DNA of 64,000 bases. Origin: Solanum dulcamara (taxonomy: Eukaryota > Streptophyta > Magnoliopsida > Solanales > Solanaceae). The stretch is from NCBI RefSeq assembly GCF_947179165.1, contig NC_077243.1, forward strand, positions 33,060,001 to 33,124,000. Direction: 5' to 3'. Position 1 is the stretch's first letter, and each line of letters opens with the position of its first letter. Below the pieces are notes generated by a model, which worked only from the letters and a program-made list of their open reading frames with translations, had not been told where the DNA came from and ran no database searches. A program made the position numbers and the translations under genes. This document shows, one piece after another, positions 11,603 through 23,949 of this stretch.

Positions 11603-14140
11603 AGATTAATACTAATGAAGATGAAATTTATTTCCTCTCGTTAATGAATTTAAGCTCTAGCCTTTATAAATATGTGTGTGTAATTCTCGTATGCATGTCC
11701 TTTCTATTTGATTACGTTCATCATAACTTGATCACATGATTGACAAAATAATAATATTTTTTTTAAAATAGAATAGAAGATCACAATGGTGGGGTTAATT
11801 AGGCCATGACCTATCAGTATATAATTATCACATTATTTTTATTAATAATAATACACTACGTTTGAGTGATAGTCGTTAAATTAGTTTTTCTTCTCTAAAT
11901 TTAGTTTTGTGATGATTTTGGTCAGATAACACTATTAGTCAAATTCTCAAACTAAAAACATGATCTGCTTCAACAATATTTACAATGACCATAGAAGAGT
12001 TTACCTTTTCGGGCAATGGTATCTTTGAATTATCTTTACCTTCACAAAAAAAGAAAAAGAGGAACAATTAAAGACGTGAGTGTGTGGTATAACAACAAAA
12101 TATGTCATTTAAAAGTCTCCCTCTCTATATATGTATATTAGTCATTGGACCGTTCTCGATATTATAAATCCGCTTCTGCATTCATGCATGTATTATTTAG
12201 CGTGGTAAATATAATTATTACTCTAAGGTGTTTTGTATGGTGAAATATGTTATAATATATGTTGAAATTAAAATGAGAACTTCAAAGATAAGAAGAGTTA
12301 AAATAAATGCAAATGACAAAAGATCCTAACAAGTAATTTTTTTCCTAGAGAAGAGTTTGGAAGTTCTAGATTGTACCATTACAAGACGAGTGGGCACTAG
12401 ATATTACGTAGTTGAATAAAGATCTTCTCAATAATGCACTGAAGCAACTAAAGTCCCAAAAGGTACGTTTTTGGCAGGTTTGAAAAGTTTTTTAGAAAGT
12501 CCCATTATCTACTAACTAAAGTTAAATTGTACCCCTTTTGTAAAAAGAAAAAGGTATTACTCTGATATCCACTGAGAAAATGGAGGACCAATATTGCTCA
12601 AGAGTCAAGTGAATTTGAATCTAAATATATCTTAATGTCCCTAGGAATGGCGTTGTCAAAATTCTTACTAAGGATATTCAAACTTTGAAAGGAAAACAAA
12701 AATGTAGACGTATGAATGCAACAGAAAAATATTCTAAATATTCACGAACAAAAAAAAATGTGTCTTTACTTTGCATCTAGTTTGATGATGTGTATAAATC
12801 AATATTTTTATAGCAAAAACAATAAAATAATTTTCTTCTTTAGATAGCTAAAAAAATTTGCTTCTCTTATTAAAATTTTTGGAGTCCTTGAGATAATAAA
12901 TCAAAAGGCCTTTAATAAGCATAATGCTATATGAAAAAAAATAATCACTGTATTCAGAAAATAATAATATATAAAGTAGGGAAAAAATATTTCAAATGAT
13001 CCCAAATAATCTTAATTCCTCGTAAGGATTATATGGCAAGGAATCATTCCATATTTCATAATTATGTAAAGTAATTAAAAAATATAGAGAATTACCTTGG
13101 ATTGTCTTAGGGATGACACTGGGTTAGCAACCGTTAATTTCTTTTTTAAGTAGAGAGTCGTTCACCTTTTTATATTCCTTTAGGTAAGGGTGTAGCAAAA
13201 AAATTGACAAACCACACTAAATTGATAATCTGAGTCACATCAAGAAAAAAAACTTGATCAATGGTTTGGTTTTAAATAAAAAAGGCAAATTGAACCAAAA
13301 CAATCAGACATTATATGTATATAATTTTAAAAAATATTGTATACATAACGATATTTGTTGTAATATAATTTATAAACACTTCTTAAATTTTTCATAGTTT
13401 TTATTTATATTATTTCAAACTTGGAATTAGAATTTTGAATGGTCCAATATAATTTATAAAAAGTATTTGTAATCATTAGAAATTTATTCAATATAAATTT
13501 ATAAAATGATTCGCATCATATTAAATTCATGAATATATTGATCCAAATAGATATTATGAATTAATATAATTGGGTTAATTATTTAAGTTCAATGAATATG
13601 GATTTAATTAAGGAAAAACTACAGAATATAACAAACATCAATATATATTTAATATAAATAGCTATAGTTTATCTTTTTTATATTATATAAATATAATTAA
13701 ATATTAAATATCAAATTTAATTATACACAAATAATAATTTATTTTATATACATAATTAAATAATTATTTAATTCAAGATAATTAATGCACTCCTGATTCT
13801 AATCAATTAAGGATTAGCAATTAATGTATTTACTTCAGTTATCTACCTTTTTTCTTCTCTCTCCAAATTAGTGTATAACCCTAAATTAGCATATTTCATC
13901 CTCTTTCATGGATGATTATTTTTCTTCTTATGGATGATTCTTTCAAATAATTTCTTTTTTCAAATTCAAACTTAATGACGTTGCGCTTCTTTTCTCTTTC
14001 TCTAATATTAAAGCATCGTTATCATTGGCTCGAGATGATTTACGAAACTTTATTATTAGCAATGAGAGAAAGCTTTGAAGCTTAAGTTCTAATTACGGAT
14101 TTATGAAATTGTTACTAAAATTAATGAGTGATATTTTGAA
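11603..14140. other. AT-rich spacer, no gene seen
   Basis: Both strands are full of stops and no conserved motif was recognised. The densest AT part is 13310-13790, where a perfect 20-bp palindrome (AATTAAATAATTATTTAATT) lies at 13754-13773. Confidence 0.6.
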
Positions 14141-15210
14141 AGATTGGATTATAAGATCCCCAAAGTGAGAAAGTTAGAACGAAGGAGAAATTTCAAGAAA
14201 AGGAATAAATTTCAGGTCTATGACCCACTCTACGATTCGTAGAGGTTCCTACGACTCGTGGAAATGAGTCATAGAGGCAGTACTTGGATTTGTTCAGGAT
14301 GACCTATTTCAAAACTTCAGAGACTTACAAGCTTGCAGGTTTTCAGGTCTGCAAGATGAGTCTAGATGACGGCTCGTAGGCACAATGATGAATCGTAACG
14401 ATGACTCGTAGGTGCACTTCAAAGCTCCCAAAATCTCAGAAATCAAGACCTGCGGGACGTATCAAGTCTACTATCCATAGATGTGATTTACGAGTCGTAA
14501 TGCCGACTCGTATAGAAAGTTCAGAGACCAAATTTTCAGGATTTCTCAGAGACCTGCACTACCACTCAAGTCTACGAATCGTAGACTGAAGAACGAGTTG
14601 TAGGAGTTGATTTGCAAGGCCTAATTTTGGATTTAATGAAGGGTAATTATGTCATTTCTCAAGTTCTGTTCAATGAACCTAGACATAATTATGGCTAAGT
14701 TCAAACCTATATCTACTCAATCCTTTGAAATTTTCTTCATTCTAAATCATTCTTCAAAATTCTCCCAAGGCAAGAACTAAATTCTCTCAAGGATTCTTCT
14801 CCAAGCTACAAGCTAGGGTTTTAGATTTTCTTCTCATTTTTAAGTAATTTCAATCAAGATATGTGGGGATTGATCCATGGGTTCCTTTCACCCATGGATT
14901 CCCAAAGTTTTCCCAAGTTTTCTTCAATTTTCAATAATTTATGAACCTTAGTTAATTTTGATGAATTATATTAGGCTGTTTCAATTTCATTTCTGAATTA
15001 TATAAATGATTATTCTATGTATGTTTTTACATGAATTGCATGATTTTAAGTTGAATTATGAATGCCCATGCGTAAAGCTATTTTCAAGTTATGATTATGA
15101 AGTTAAAGATAATTTTCATTAGTTGATTATGAGTTTAATAATTTTCAAGGAAAGTTCTATGATTTAAAGTTGAGATTGTGATTTTAATGATGAAGTTATG
15201 ATGATTTTTA
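14141..15210. repeat. LTR-type remnant rich in CTACG-N3-CGTAG palindromes
   Basis: Between 14219 and 14610 there are at least seven imperfect copies of a short palindrome of the form CTACGAYTCGTAG. Clean examples are at 14230-14242 and 14572-14584. Similar palindromes occur in the 3' non-coding part of the Athila-type element (63795-63860). A perfect 8-bp hairpin stem CCATGGGT/ACCCATGG lies at 14875-14897. A diverged copy of 14860-14950 is seen at 16385-16470. No coding frame was found. I take it as an old gypsy LTR or 3' non-coding fragment. Confidence 0.5.
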
Positions 15211-16376
15211 TGTCGGAAAAATGAAGATTTAAAATTAATTTCAACTTTTAGAAAAGAAATCAATTTTAGAAAAAGGAGAGTCGCCACTTAAATTTTTAAA
15301 GAAATTAAGAAAACTTAATTTAAAAGACCTTAACAGATTTAAGTCTTAAAATTAGAGGAAATGGGTAAGGGTTTAAATTTTCACTTTGAGAAGGTGTTAG
15401 CACTCAAAATGGCCATTAACGTGCGGTTATCCGACGATTTAAAAATTATTTGACTAACTTTGAAAAAATTAGTTGTAAATAGTAAAGATAAATAAGTTTA
15501 TTTGAGCAATAAATCAACTTGAAATACTTGAGATAATATATCAAGAAAACATACTCTATGAAATGACTAAGTAAAGAAATTTTAAATATATTTAAATAAA
15601 AGTAGTAGATTTAATGTATTTTAACTAAATTAAAAGCGATTAAGACTTTGATTAAAAAAGAAAAATCACTTGAGCCATTTAGGGAGAAATCAATTTAGAG
15701 AAAGACACTTTAAATTCAACTGATTTGAAAGAACGTCAACTTAAAACCTTTAAGATAATTTGGAAGAAAATTTGATTTGTCAAAATGTCTAAGTAAAAGA
15801 AAACATTAAATGAAGTCATTTTTAAAGAATAAATTAATAGAAAAAATGATTTCTCTTTTAGGGAGTTCAATTAAGTTAAACCAAACTAAATCAACTTTTA
15901 TGCAAATATAAATAAACATAAATAAATGAATAAATTATTACAATCCGAATTAAATATAAATGAATAAAGTATGAAAATATAGCCCAACACTTAGTTTATA
16001 TACACCTGGACTAAGTTATTGGGCCACCTGCGTTTTGGGTCATAGGCCCAATTCCATTATATATCGCAAATGTATATATATATACACACCCTTTTTATTT
16101 ATATCGGAGTGTATATACACCGTATACAACCTATTTTCAGCTCCATCAACCTGTAAATCAGTATCCCTTTCTATTTTTTTGAAGAGGATGACTCAAAAAA
16201 AAGGTATTTGGGCCTCCGTGGCTCAATGTCAAAATGTAAATAATCGAGAAAGTCCATATTGGACTCGGACGATAGTTCATACAATAAACAAAAGTGATAA
16301 AATTAGTAAATGAATAGAGAGAAAGCAATTGAGATGTGATTCTTATTAATTGAATAAATGATACTTAGTGTAACAC
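15211..16376. repeat. Probable retroelement fragment with a GAGTCGCCACTTAAATTT block
   Basis: The stretch starts TGTCGGAAAAATG and ends AGTGTAACA, so TG and CA ends are present. It carries the motif GAGTCGCCACTT near 15279 and GAAGGTGTTAGCACTC near 15390, which I remember as recurrent in plant LTR elements. It separates two diverged copies of an LTR-like sequence (14860-14950 and 16385-16470), as expected for an insert, but no target duplication was found. Nothing coding. Confidence 0.4.
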
Positions 16377-16614
16377 CCCCTAAAATGTTATTGATTCATG
16401 GATCCTTTCATTCATGAAGCCCAAATGAATTATCAAAGTTTTCTATTTAATTCAAACATGAAACTTTATGGATTTTTATATCATGATTCCAAATGCATAG
16501 ATTATTAAATATTTGAAGTTTAATCACCTATCTTATATTAACTTATGTTGGCTCTTAAACACAGTGAATTGTTGATTTATCAAAGGTCCTTATATGAAGG
16601 CATGAAAAGATTTT

Positions 16615-16812
16615 AAAGTATTTTGATTATAATTATGTTCTCTCATGCCTAAAGTATTTTGATTATATTATGTTCTCTCATGTCTAAAGTATTTTGATTA
16701 TAATTATGTTCTCTCATGCCTAAAGTATTTTGATTATATTATGTTCTCTCATGCCTAAAGTATTTTGATTATAATTATATTCTCTCATGCCTAAAGTATT
16801 TTGATTATACAA
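16615..16812. repeat. 35/36-bp tandem array with alternating unit types
   Basis: About 5.5 copies of a unit containing TAAAGTATTTTGATTAT and TTATGTTCTCTCATG. Units with GATTATAATTATG (36 bp) alternate with units having GATTATATTATG (35 bp), giving a 71-bp higher-order dimer. Confidence 0.9.
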
Positions 16813-16994
16813 ATTATGTCTATTTTCTTTAAGTTTTACTCTTAGGTATGTAAGACTTCAATGAGAGTATTCCTTCCTGTAACACCCCCTAAAACGTTAT
16901 ATGTGGTATTTCAATTCTCGACGAAAATGATACATCTTCTATATTTTGGGTATAACTTTTCATAGGATGGTCCATATCAGGTGATTCAAATTTT

Positions 16995-17072
16995 TTCATA
17001 TCCCCAAAATCATTACCTACAACTTTCATGGACCATATCTTAAGTTGTAGGTAATGATTTTGGGGATATGAA
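16995..17072. repeat. 31-bp perfect inverted repeat (hairpin)
   Basis: Bases 16995-17025 are the exact reverse complement of 17042-17072 across a 16-base spacer. The arm contains CCCCAAAATCATTACC. No mismatch was seen in 31 positions. Confidence 0.93.
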
Positions 17073-17250
17073 GAAATTGTGCCCCCACAGATAATAAAGG
17101 GGTCACAACATGTCGTCCCCAAAAACTATCAGGAGACTATCACAACAATGAGTGATTTCCCACAAACAATTGGGAGATCATAACAATAATCATCCCACAA
17201 ACAATTAGGAGACACTCTTTCACCAAGTACGTTGCCAATACCCAGCATAC

Positions 17251-18846
17251 AAGGCATTGCTGTAAGTTTGTCTATATCTTTTACATTAGCTTTTTTACAT
17301 ATTTTTATATTAGATAATATCTTGATTTTTGGTTTACATTTCTTCTAGAGGTGAATTTGTTTTATCTACACATATATTTGATACTGTATTTTCACGAACT
17401 ATACGCAGGCAACGCTTTTGGGTTAGGTATTCCTCTTTAAAAAAAGAGTTTGTACATACATTTAGTTTGTATCTTTACGAATTAAGCGAATCTAATTCTC
17501 ATCTCGATGAGATACGTAGAAAATCCTTCCTGGGTTCAGTACTCTTTTAAAAAAAATATTTGCTTGCTTATCATCTTATACTATAGTAGCTTGAACTACG
17601 CAGACCTGATTCTTGTTTGTTACAAGATATGTAGGCAACCCTCATTTGGGTTCGGTCCCATTTTTTTTGAAAAAAAATGAAAAAATCAATTAAAGTCTGA
17701 ACTTGATTGGCCCAACATAGTTTGGAGTGTGCATAAGGAAAAATATTTGGTATGATGGAGAGGATCAACCTCATGGTAAACCATAGATTCTTTTGGTACC
17801 TCTTAATTGTGCCTTAGTGACACTTGAGAAAATTCTCTTGCATACATCTAATACAAGAATGAAATCAACCTCATTGTTTAATGTGCGTTTGTGTAGTGAG
17901 CCTTAGATTAATTCATTACATTATAATGTTGATCTAGAACTTGGTTCGAATGTTATTGAGGCAAAATTTTGAGTAATGTTTGATTTGAAAAATGACTGTA
18001 GGGCTTCTTTGACCCATTTGTGCCACTTCAAAGCCTACCAAATGATGTTAATCCTTAGCATGTCCCACTTTGAGCCTAATCCTATTCTTTGGACAACCAC
18101 ATTTTAGCCTATATCCTTTCTGCGTGCTTATATGTACTATCTCTCTCTTGGCTTGACCTTTTTGAGCGCCCTAAAGATGTGTGAGTTACAAAAGAATATT
18201 CAAGGTTCGAAGTTGTCAAAGACAAAAATTGATAAGTCCTTCAAAGTTTAGGATGCAAAATGACTTCAAAAGAAAAAAAGTTGAAAATTTTCCACAAGTT
18301 CAGGCAGACAAAATTGCAACAAAAGAAGAAGAATACTCCAAACAAATAGGAGAAACTTCAAAAAAGATGAGAATGGGAAAAGGCTCAGAAAAGTTAATCT
18401 TCAAAAGAAGTCCAAAAGCAAACAAGAAAGGTACAACAATGATGATTAAGAGCTAAAAGTGTAACAAAACATTGAAAGCACAAATTCTGTGCAATGCTCA
18501 AGAAGGAATTAAGTCACTTTTATCCCAAATGACTATCCTACCCCTCCCTAAGCCTACATTACAAGCCAATAACAAGTCCTTCATGATTTTATTTCAAATA
18601 TTCACATTAGTGAAGATTTACATGAAGGCCAAGTCTATGGTTTCACAATTGCATGCATGAATATCATTCTGAGCGTAAGCGTACTTTTCAAAATGTCCTA
18701 AAATTATATTATTCAAATATTTGAAAAATAGGACTTTCTTTATGGTGAGGGCACTTGAAACATGATGGAAAGATATAGTTCAAAATATTGTTTGAAACAA
18801 GATGAACAAATCGTGTTGACACTTAGGTAAGTTTGAGGTACCACTT
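17251..18846. other. Non-coding retroelement debris with TACGTAGGCAAC-type units
   Basis: Three imperfect units at about 17395-17440, 17475-17555 and 17590-17680 share ACGCAGGCAAC / GATACGTAG / GATATGTAGGCAACC followed by GGGTT(C/A)GGT or similar and an A/T run. A fourth relative lies at 20195-20215. This kind of block is familiar from non-coding parts of large plant gypsy elements. Frames at 18181-18456 (91 codons, Lys-rich) and 18472-18660 have no recognisable domain and are not called as genes. Confidence 0.45.
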
Positions 18847-18847
18847 G

Positions 18848-19080
18848 AAATTATAAGAATTACTTTGATGTTAATCTCGGTTAGTTGAGAAAAGATGATG
18901 GAATTCTTATGCACAATACTAATTGTTGGTACCAACTGAAGTCAAGATGTGATTCTTGACTTCAGTTAAAATTATAGGAATTACTTTGATGTTGATCTCG
19001 GTTAGCTGAGAAAAGATGGTGGAATTCTTATGCACAATACTAATTATTAGTACCAACTGAAGTCAAGATGTGATTCTATC
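18848..19080. repeat. 121-bp tandem duplication with an internal hairpin
   Basis: Two copies with a period of about 121 bp share AATTACTTTGATGTTRATCTCGG and GGAATTCTTATGCACAATAC. At the joint lies a perfect 13-bp stem AACTGAAGTCAAG (18934-18946) and its complement (18955-18967) with an 8-base loop. Confidence 0.88.
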
Positions 19081-19185
19081 TTTTTCACTTTTCAACATTT
19101 CTTACAAAAACAAACACAAAAAATAAAATGAAAATAAAATATAACTCATGTTTTCTCCCTCTAGATACGGGCATTTTAAATTCAA

Positions 19186-19712
19186 ATACAGGCACCCATC
19201 TTCTAATGCATGTATTTCATTACATATTATAGGCACCCACCTTCTAATATGGGTATTTCATTATATTTTATAGGCTCTACCTTCTAATGCGGGTATTTCA
19301 ACACATTTTATAGGCACCCATCTTCTAATGCAGATATTTCATTATATTTTATAGGCGTCCACCTTCTAATACGGGTATTTTAGCATATTTTATAAGCACC
19401 CACCTTCTAATGCGGGTATTTCATTACATTTTATAGGTGACCACCTTCTAATACGGTTATTGCATTACATTTTACAGGCATCTTCCTTCTAATGCAGGTA
19501 TTTTAGTACATTTTATAAGTGCCACCTTTTAATGCGGGTATTTCAGTACCTTTTTTAGGTACCCACCTTGTAATATGGGTATTTCAATACATTCCACAGA
19601 CGCCCACCTTTTAATACGGGTATTATGGTACATTTTATCGGCGATCATCTTCTAATGCAGGTATTTCAGTATGTTTTTATATGTACCCACCTTTTAACGC
19701 ATGTATCCACAC
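19186..19712. repeat. Minisatellite, about 13 copies of a ~43-bp unit
   Basis: Consensus elements are AGGCACCCACCTTCTAATG, then CGGGTATTTCA, then TTACATTTTAT. Copies are diverged by substitutions and small indels, and spacing is 39-45 bp. There are no unique spacers, so this is an ordinary tandem repeat and not a CRISPR array. Confidence 0.9.
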
Positions 19713-20353
19713 TCTAACTTTTACATTTTGTCGTCCTGCCAATTAAAGGCATTTTACATTACATGCTTGACTCCCAAGTCGAAGGCCCTTTTACATCACA
19801 TTTTCATCCCTTCATTTGTACTAAATTCTTTCTACCATTATCACAAAAGGAAACAGTGTCATCACGATTCAACACTGTGGAAAATTTTGAGAGTCAATAA
19901 AAATTTACTACAAGTTTGCCTTTTGAGCTACATTAACTTTTCTCATGACACTCGAGATATATAGGAAGCTCGATGCAGAGTTCGATCATCACAAGGATGT
20001 AATCATTCTTTCTCTCTAGTAAGTGCACAATCTTACTTTTCCAATCATAACTCGTTATTAGGGCAATTTTGGAAGAGACATTGGGAACATATGAAACCTT
20101 TCACTAGGACCAGAGTCGTCAACTCGAAACAATAAGACAAGAGGTTATTTGCCTCAACTTTCAAACTATACATGGCCCGATCCTCATGCAGCTCAAGGTA
20201 CGTAGGCAACTCTAAATCATAGTTTAATCAATTTATTATTTTTTTAAATACAAAAAATATATATAAAAATATCTTTTATCGAGCAAAATTGGCTACATGT
20301 CAATATTTTAACCTGAAGACTTCTACATCATCTTCAGTCGAAATGGGGCAAAC
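19713..20353. other. Spacer without genes
   Basis: One TACGTAGGCAAC unit lies at about 20202-20213. The 87-codon frame at 19701-19964 starts inside the minisatellite and has no domain. GypB begins at 20354. Confidence 0.5.
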
Positions 20354-23300
20354 TGTTGTCACGATCCAATTCCTTAGGTCATGATGGCACCTACTATAAC
20401 CCACCGGTAGGTAAGTCAACCCGTCAACTCAGAACTTCAAGTAATGGGTTTGAGGGTAGAAACTAAACAAGAGTGACGAATTATAAAGATAAGCAGAAAG
20501 AATAAGTGAAAGTAAATCAAAACATGATATAAACAACTAAAGATCCCTCCCAAAACCTAAAAGTCACAAGTACATAGCTGCTATAAAATAAAAGACGAGT
20601 ACAAGTCCCAAAAGTGGACCAAAAGTATGTATAACAACTGACTAGTCTCAAAAGGCAAAAGATGGGCCATCCATACTGAAGGAGATAAGAATGATCCAAA
20701 AACGCCAAGTGCTCACTCTAGTCTCCGAAGCTGACTGCAACAGGCTCGATATATCCACAGTGGTAGATGGTGATCGGTTCTGCATCACAAAAGTAGATGC
20801 AGAGTGTAATATGAGTACCAAGACAGCAGGTACCCAATAGGCATCATAGGCCGACTTAGCAGAAAAGGTAAAAGCAATATGAAAAAGAGGAATAGCCTAA
20901 ATAGGAGTCAACATAAGCATCAAAAGGGGGAAAGAGTACTACCTATGAGAACTACAGCTAACTATACCCAACTGGGCCACATAAGCCCAGTTGGGACACT
21001 CATGTGCAAGTTAAATAAAAACCCGGATGAACCCCCATAAGCCCGCTGAGTACACAGAATAGCTACAACTACCAAGGCTAGGAATTAAGAATCTATGATG
21101 TTAGGAGCCAAAGTACTATATCATTTCCAAACCCAGGATCTCTAAGAGTCAATCGATCTAGTGGTGACTTAGGGGTCGAGGCTGGGACTGGGACCAGATG
21201 CTCACCCGAATGTTCAAAGTGGCCAAGGCCGGGATTAGGTACCCGAATTCTTTCCATAATTCATAAGTACGGTTGAGACTGGGACTAGATACTTGGATGC
21301 TCACCGTAATACATCAGTATGATCGAGGCCTAGACTGGGTACCCGGATGCTCGTCATACTAGCAAGCCGGTAGAGGCTAGGGCCGAGTACCCGGATGCTC
21401 CCCGATAATTCAAAATAGAGGCCGGGACTTGGTACCCGGATGCTCACAGATAATTTATCCCATGATGCCAAACATTCTACTTCCCAACTAGAATAAAATA
21501 GTACCAAATTTGTTTTCCCAAATGAGTCAACCGATATGCCGCCAAAATTAGAACCGGAGCCAAAATCAACGATCATAAAATCTAGTGTGGCCGACGCATC
21601 ACAAAAGTCACGATTATACCGATTGATGGATGAGGATATTTTTAAGAGAAAGGGTAATGCCTAACTAAGGCCAAACTACCAGGCACTAGCCCGCTACACC
21701 ATTCTATAAGGATTTAATTCCATCGGAGCGATGCCGGGGCATCTAAAGCAAGTTTACATCCTATACTAAGGCTAATATACTCCACAGTATCAACAACATG
21801 CTCATTCAACTCTCCTTATAATACTAACAAATAACGACAAGATACATATGCTTCTAAATATCTGTAAAACCCAATAACAAGCCTAAAACATGATTTTCTA
21901 ACACCTAAAATATACAATCAAATTACCCAACCCAAATTCTAACTATTTCAACATTCTTTCACATATTTTAGCTCAATCTAAAGAAAGGTAAAACCGTAGC
22001 CTACCTATAGGCTAAACACGCGAGCTTCAAATCACTGTGCTGGAGCTTTTCCCTTTCGAACGGCCTCGGAATGCTGGCACAGTATCAAAAATAGAACCAC
22101 AAAGTCGATATGTTCGTTTAGACACAAATTTCATAATTTTTAGAGATGGACCAATTTTGGGGTCTAAAACGAGAATTGCGTGACCCACATATGAAATTCC
22201 GGATTTGACCCCCTAAAAATAGGTTCCAAACATCACCCCGAGCTCACAAATCAAATTTATAATATAATTCGAGGTGGAAAACTACTCAGGATGAGCATGC
22301 AACCAAAACTCATAAATTCCGACTAAAGGACCAAAAATAACAGCATCAAAATCAGCAAATTCTCAACAAACGAGACTCTTTCAACCAAAAAATTACACTA
22401 TGATGATTCTTGCGAAAACCCCCACAATCTATCCTCAAGAATCACTCAAAACAGAGTTATATTGACCAAGATACACTCTTCCAAAATTCAAATAAATTTT
22501 ATTCCAAAAAAGACTAAATCAGTAACTAAAAATGCATTTTTACCTCAAACGAAGCTTCCCCTCGTGTTTATGAGATCACCACGAGATTCCTTACAAAATT
22601 CTCTTGAATTTAGACCCTAATACCAAAATCGGATTTATATAGGTCAAGAAATAATTTCTCAAAGTTCTTCAAAAACTCAATCCGAAAATGGACACTGCTG
22701 CAAATAAAATCATAATATTTACCTGAATCGAATACTCCAAATTAGTTTTAAATCTCTCCAATGCGTTCTCCACGAAAAATCTCACAAGTTTACCTTTTGA
22801 ATCACCCAATTTAGAGCCCTAATACTCAAGTTATGGGGTTTTAAAGTTGGAGAAAATATTCCAAAAAAGGGCCTACACCAGCTAATGCCAAATCAGATTT
22901 TGGAAAATCTAAAATCTACGATAGGGTGCTCGGAATTTGTTCGGAATCCAATAAAAATAAAACAATTATGCTAACCCACTAAATTTGACATTTCAGACTC
23001 AATGGCGCATTCAGAATTCTCATACGAGATTATTTTAATAAAAAGTGGGTCTCACGCCTAAGAGCCCTTTTAAATAATATTCCACAATGTGCCTCAAGAT
23101 TAGACCGAAAGCCTCGAAAAAGCAAATGAAGGGTCATTCTAGACCAAAATCGAGATTCTAGAACTAACCGCCCTGTCAAAATTTTTATTCGAGTGCGTTT
23201 TCCAAAAATGTTGACCAAAGTCAACCATAGGCTAACTTTCAAAGTTAAAAGCGTCAAATGACCCCAAACTCGTATCGATTGACTCATAGTCATTCCAACA

Positions 23301-23890
23301 GTGCTACTAGCCTAATTTGGTCATTCCAGAGCTGATGGAACCATCAGAATTTGAATTCGAGATCTTGTTGACCTAAAACTCGAAAAGTCGCAACTAAACC
23401 AACTTAGGCCTTCAAAATACAAAAATGGACTTGAGACCTCTAAAAATTCAACCAACACTTCTTCTAGACAAAAATCCATCTCTCAAATCCAACGGAGTCG
23501 TCGGAATTCCATTCCGAGTATCGGAACTCCAAAAGTTGACCACAATCAAACCTTGGCTTAAAGTTCCTCAAATTCTCAACTCAAGGACTTAAATCTTCGT
23601 TACAACTCCAAAAATGATTTCGTAAAGTCTCCCAAGCCAATATCGACATTTCGGAGCTGCTAGAATCGACAAAATTCCATTCTAAGACCCGTAGTTTCGA
23701 TTGACCCCAAATACCACTTTTTAATACTTAAAGCTTATGAAACTCAAAATTTCCAAAAACTTAACTTTTCATAGGATTTTCTAAAAATCAACACCGGTAA
23801 CAATCATAAACGGCTCGGGGCATCTAAAGCAAGAGGTAAAATGGTTATTTTATAAAAATTCCAAAAATGACTTTCAGGGTCATTACAACA
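20354..23890 (-). repeat. 3' LTR of GypB, about 3.5 kb
   Basis: The boundaries are TGTTGTCACG at 20354 and CATTACAACA at 23890, giving a terminal TGTTGT/ACAACA inverted repeat. A long LTR of this size fits Tekay/Del chromoviruses. A TATATAAAT box on the minus strand lies at about 22633-22641. The LTR contains a minisatellite (21175-21455). The candidate target-site word CAAAC (20349-20353) cannot be matched because the other end is lost. Confidence 0.8.
21175..21455. repeat. LTR minisatellite with GAGGCCGGGACT...TACCCGGATGCTC units
   Basis: About six degenerate copies, spaced roughly 50-60 bp, carry GAGGCYGGGACTGGGTACC followed by CGGATGCTC. They create a chance minus-strand frame rich in SIRVPS repeats (21301-21576), which I do not call as a gene. 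Confidence 0.8.
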
Positions 23891-23949
23891 TCCACTACTA
23901 AAAGAATTTTCATCCGCAAAAGTAAGGACAAGAGTATACCTAGATGGTC

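Larger units (their letters stand above)
16377..17250. repeat. LTR-type remnant with tandem repeats and a hairpin
   Basis: TAACACCCCCTAAAA occurs twice (about 16371 and 16879), a recurrent LTR-edge word. The block also contains the 35/36-bp tandem array and the 31-bp hairpin listed separately. No protein similarity was found. Confidence 0.5.

Noticed and set aside
18181..18660. Two Lys-rich frames of 91 and 62 codons that might be a small gene
   Set aside because: No domain, no partner copy and location between retroelement debris and tandem repeats; insufficient support.
19186..19712. Possible CRISPR-like array
   Set aside because: Units are contiguous diverged copies with no unique spacers, in a plant retroelement context.
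21301..21576. 91-codon minus-strand frame with SIRVPS repeats
   Set aside because: It is produced by the LTR minisatellite of GypB.
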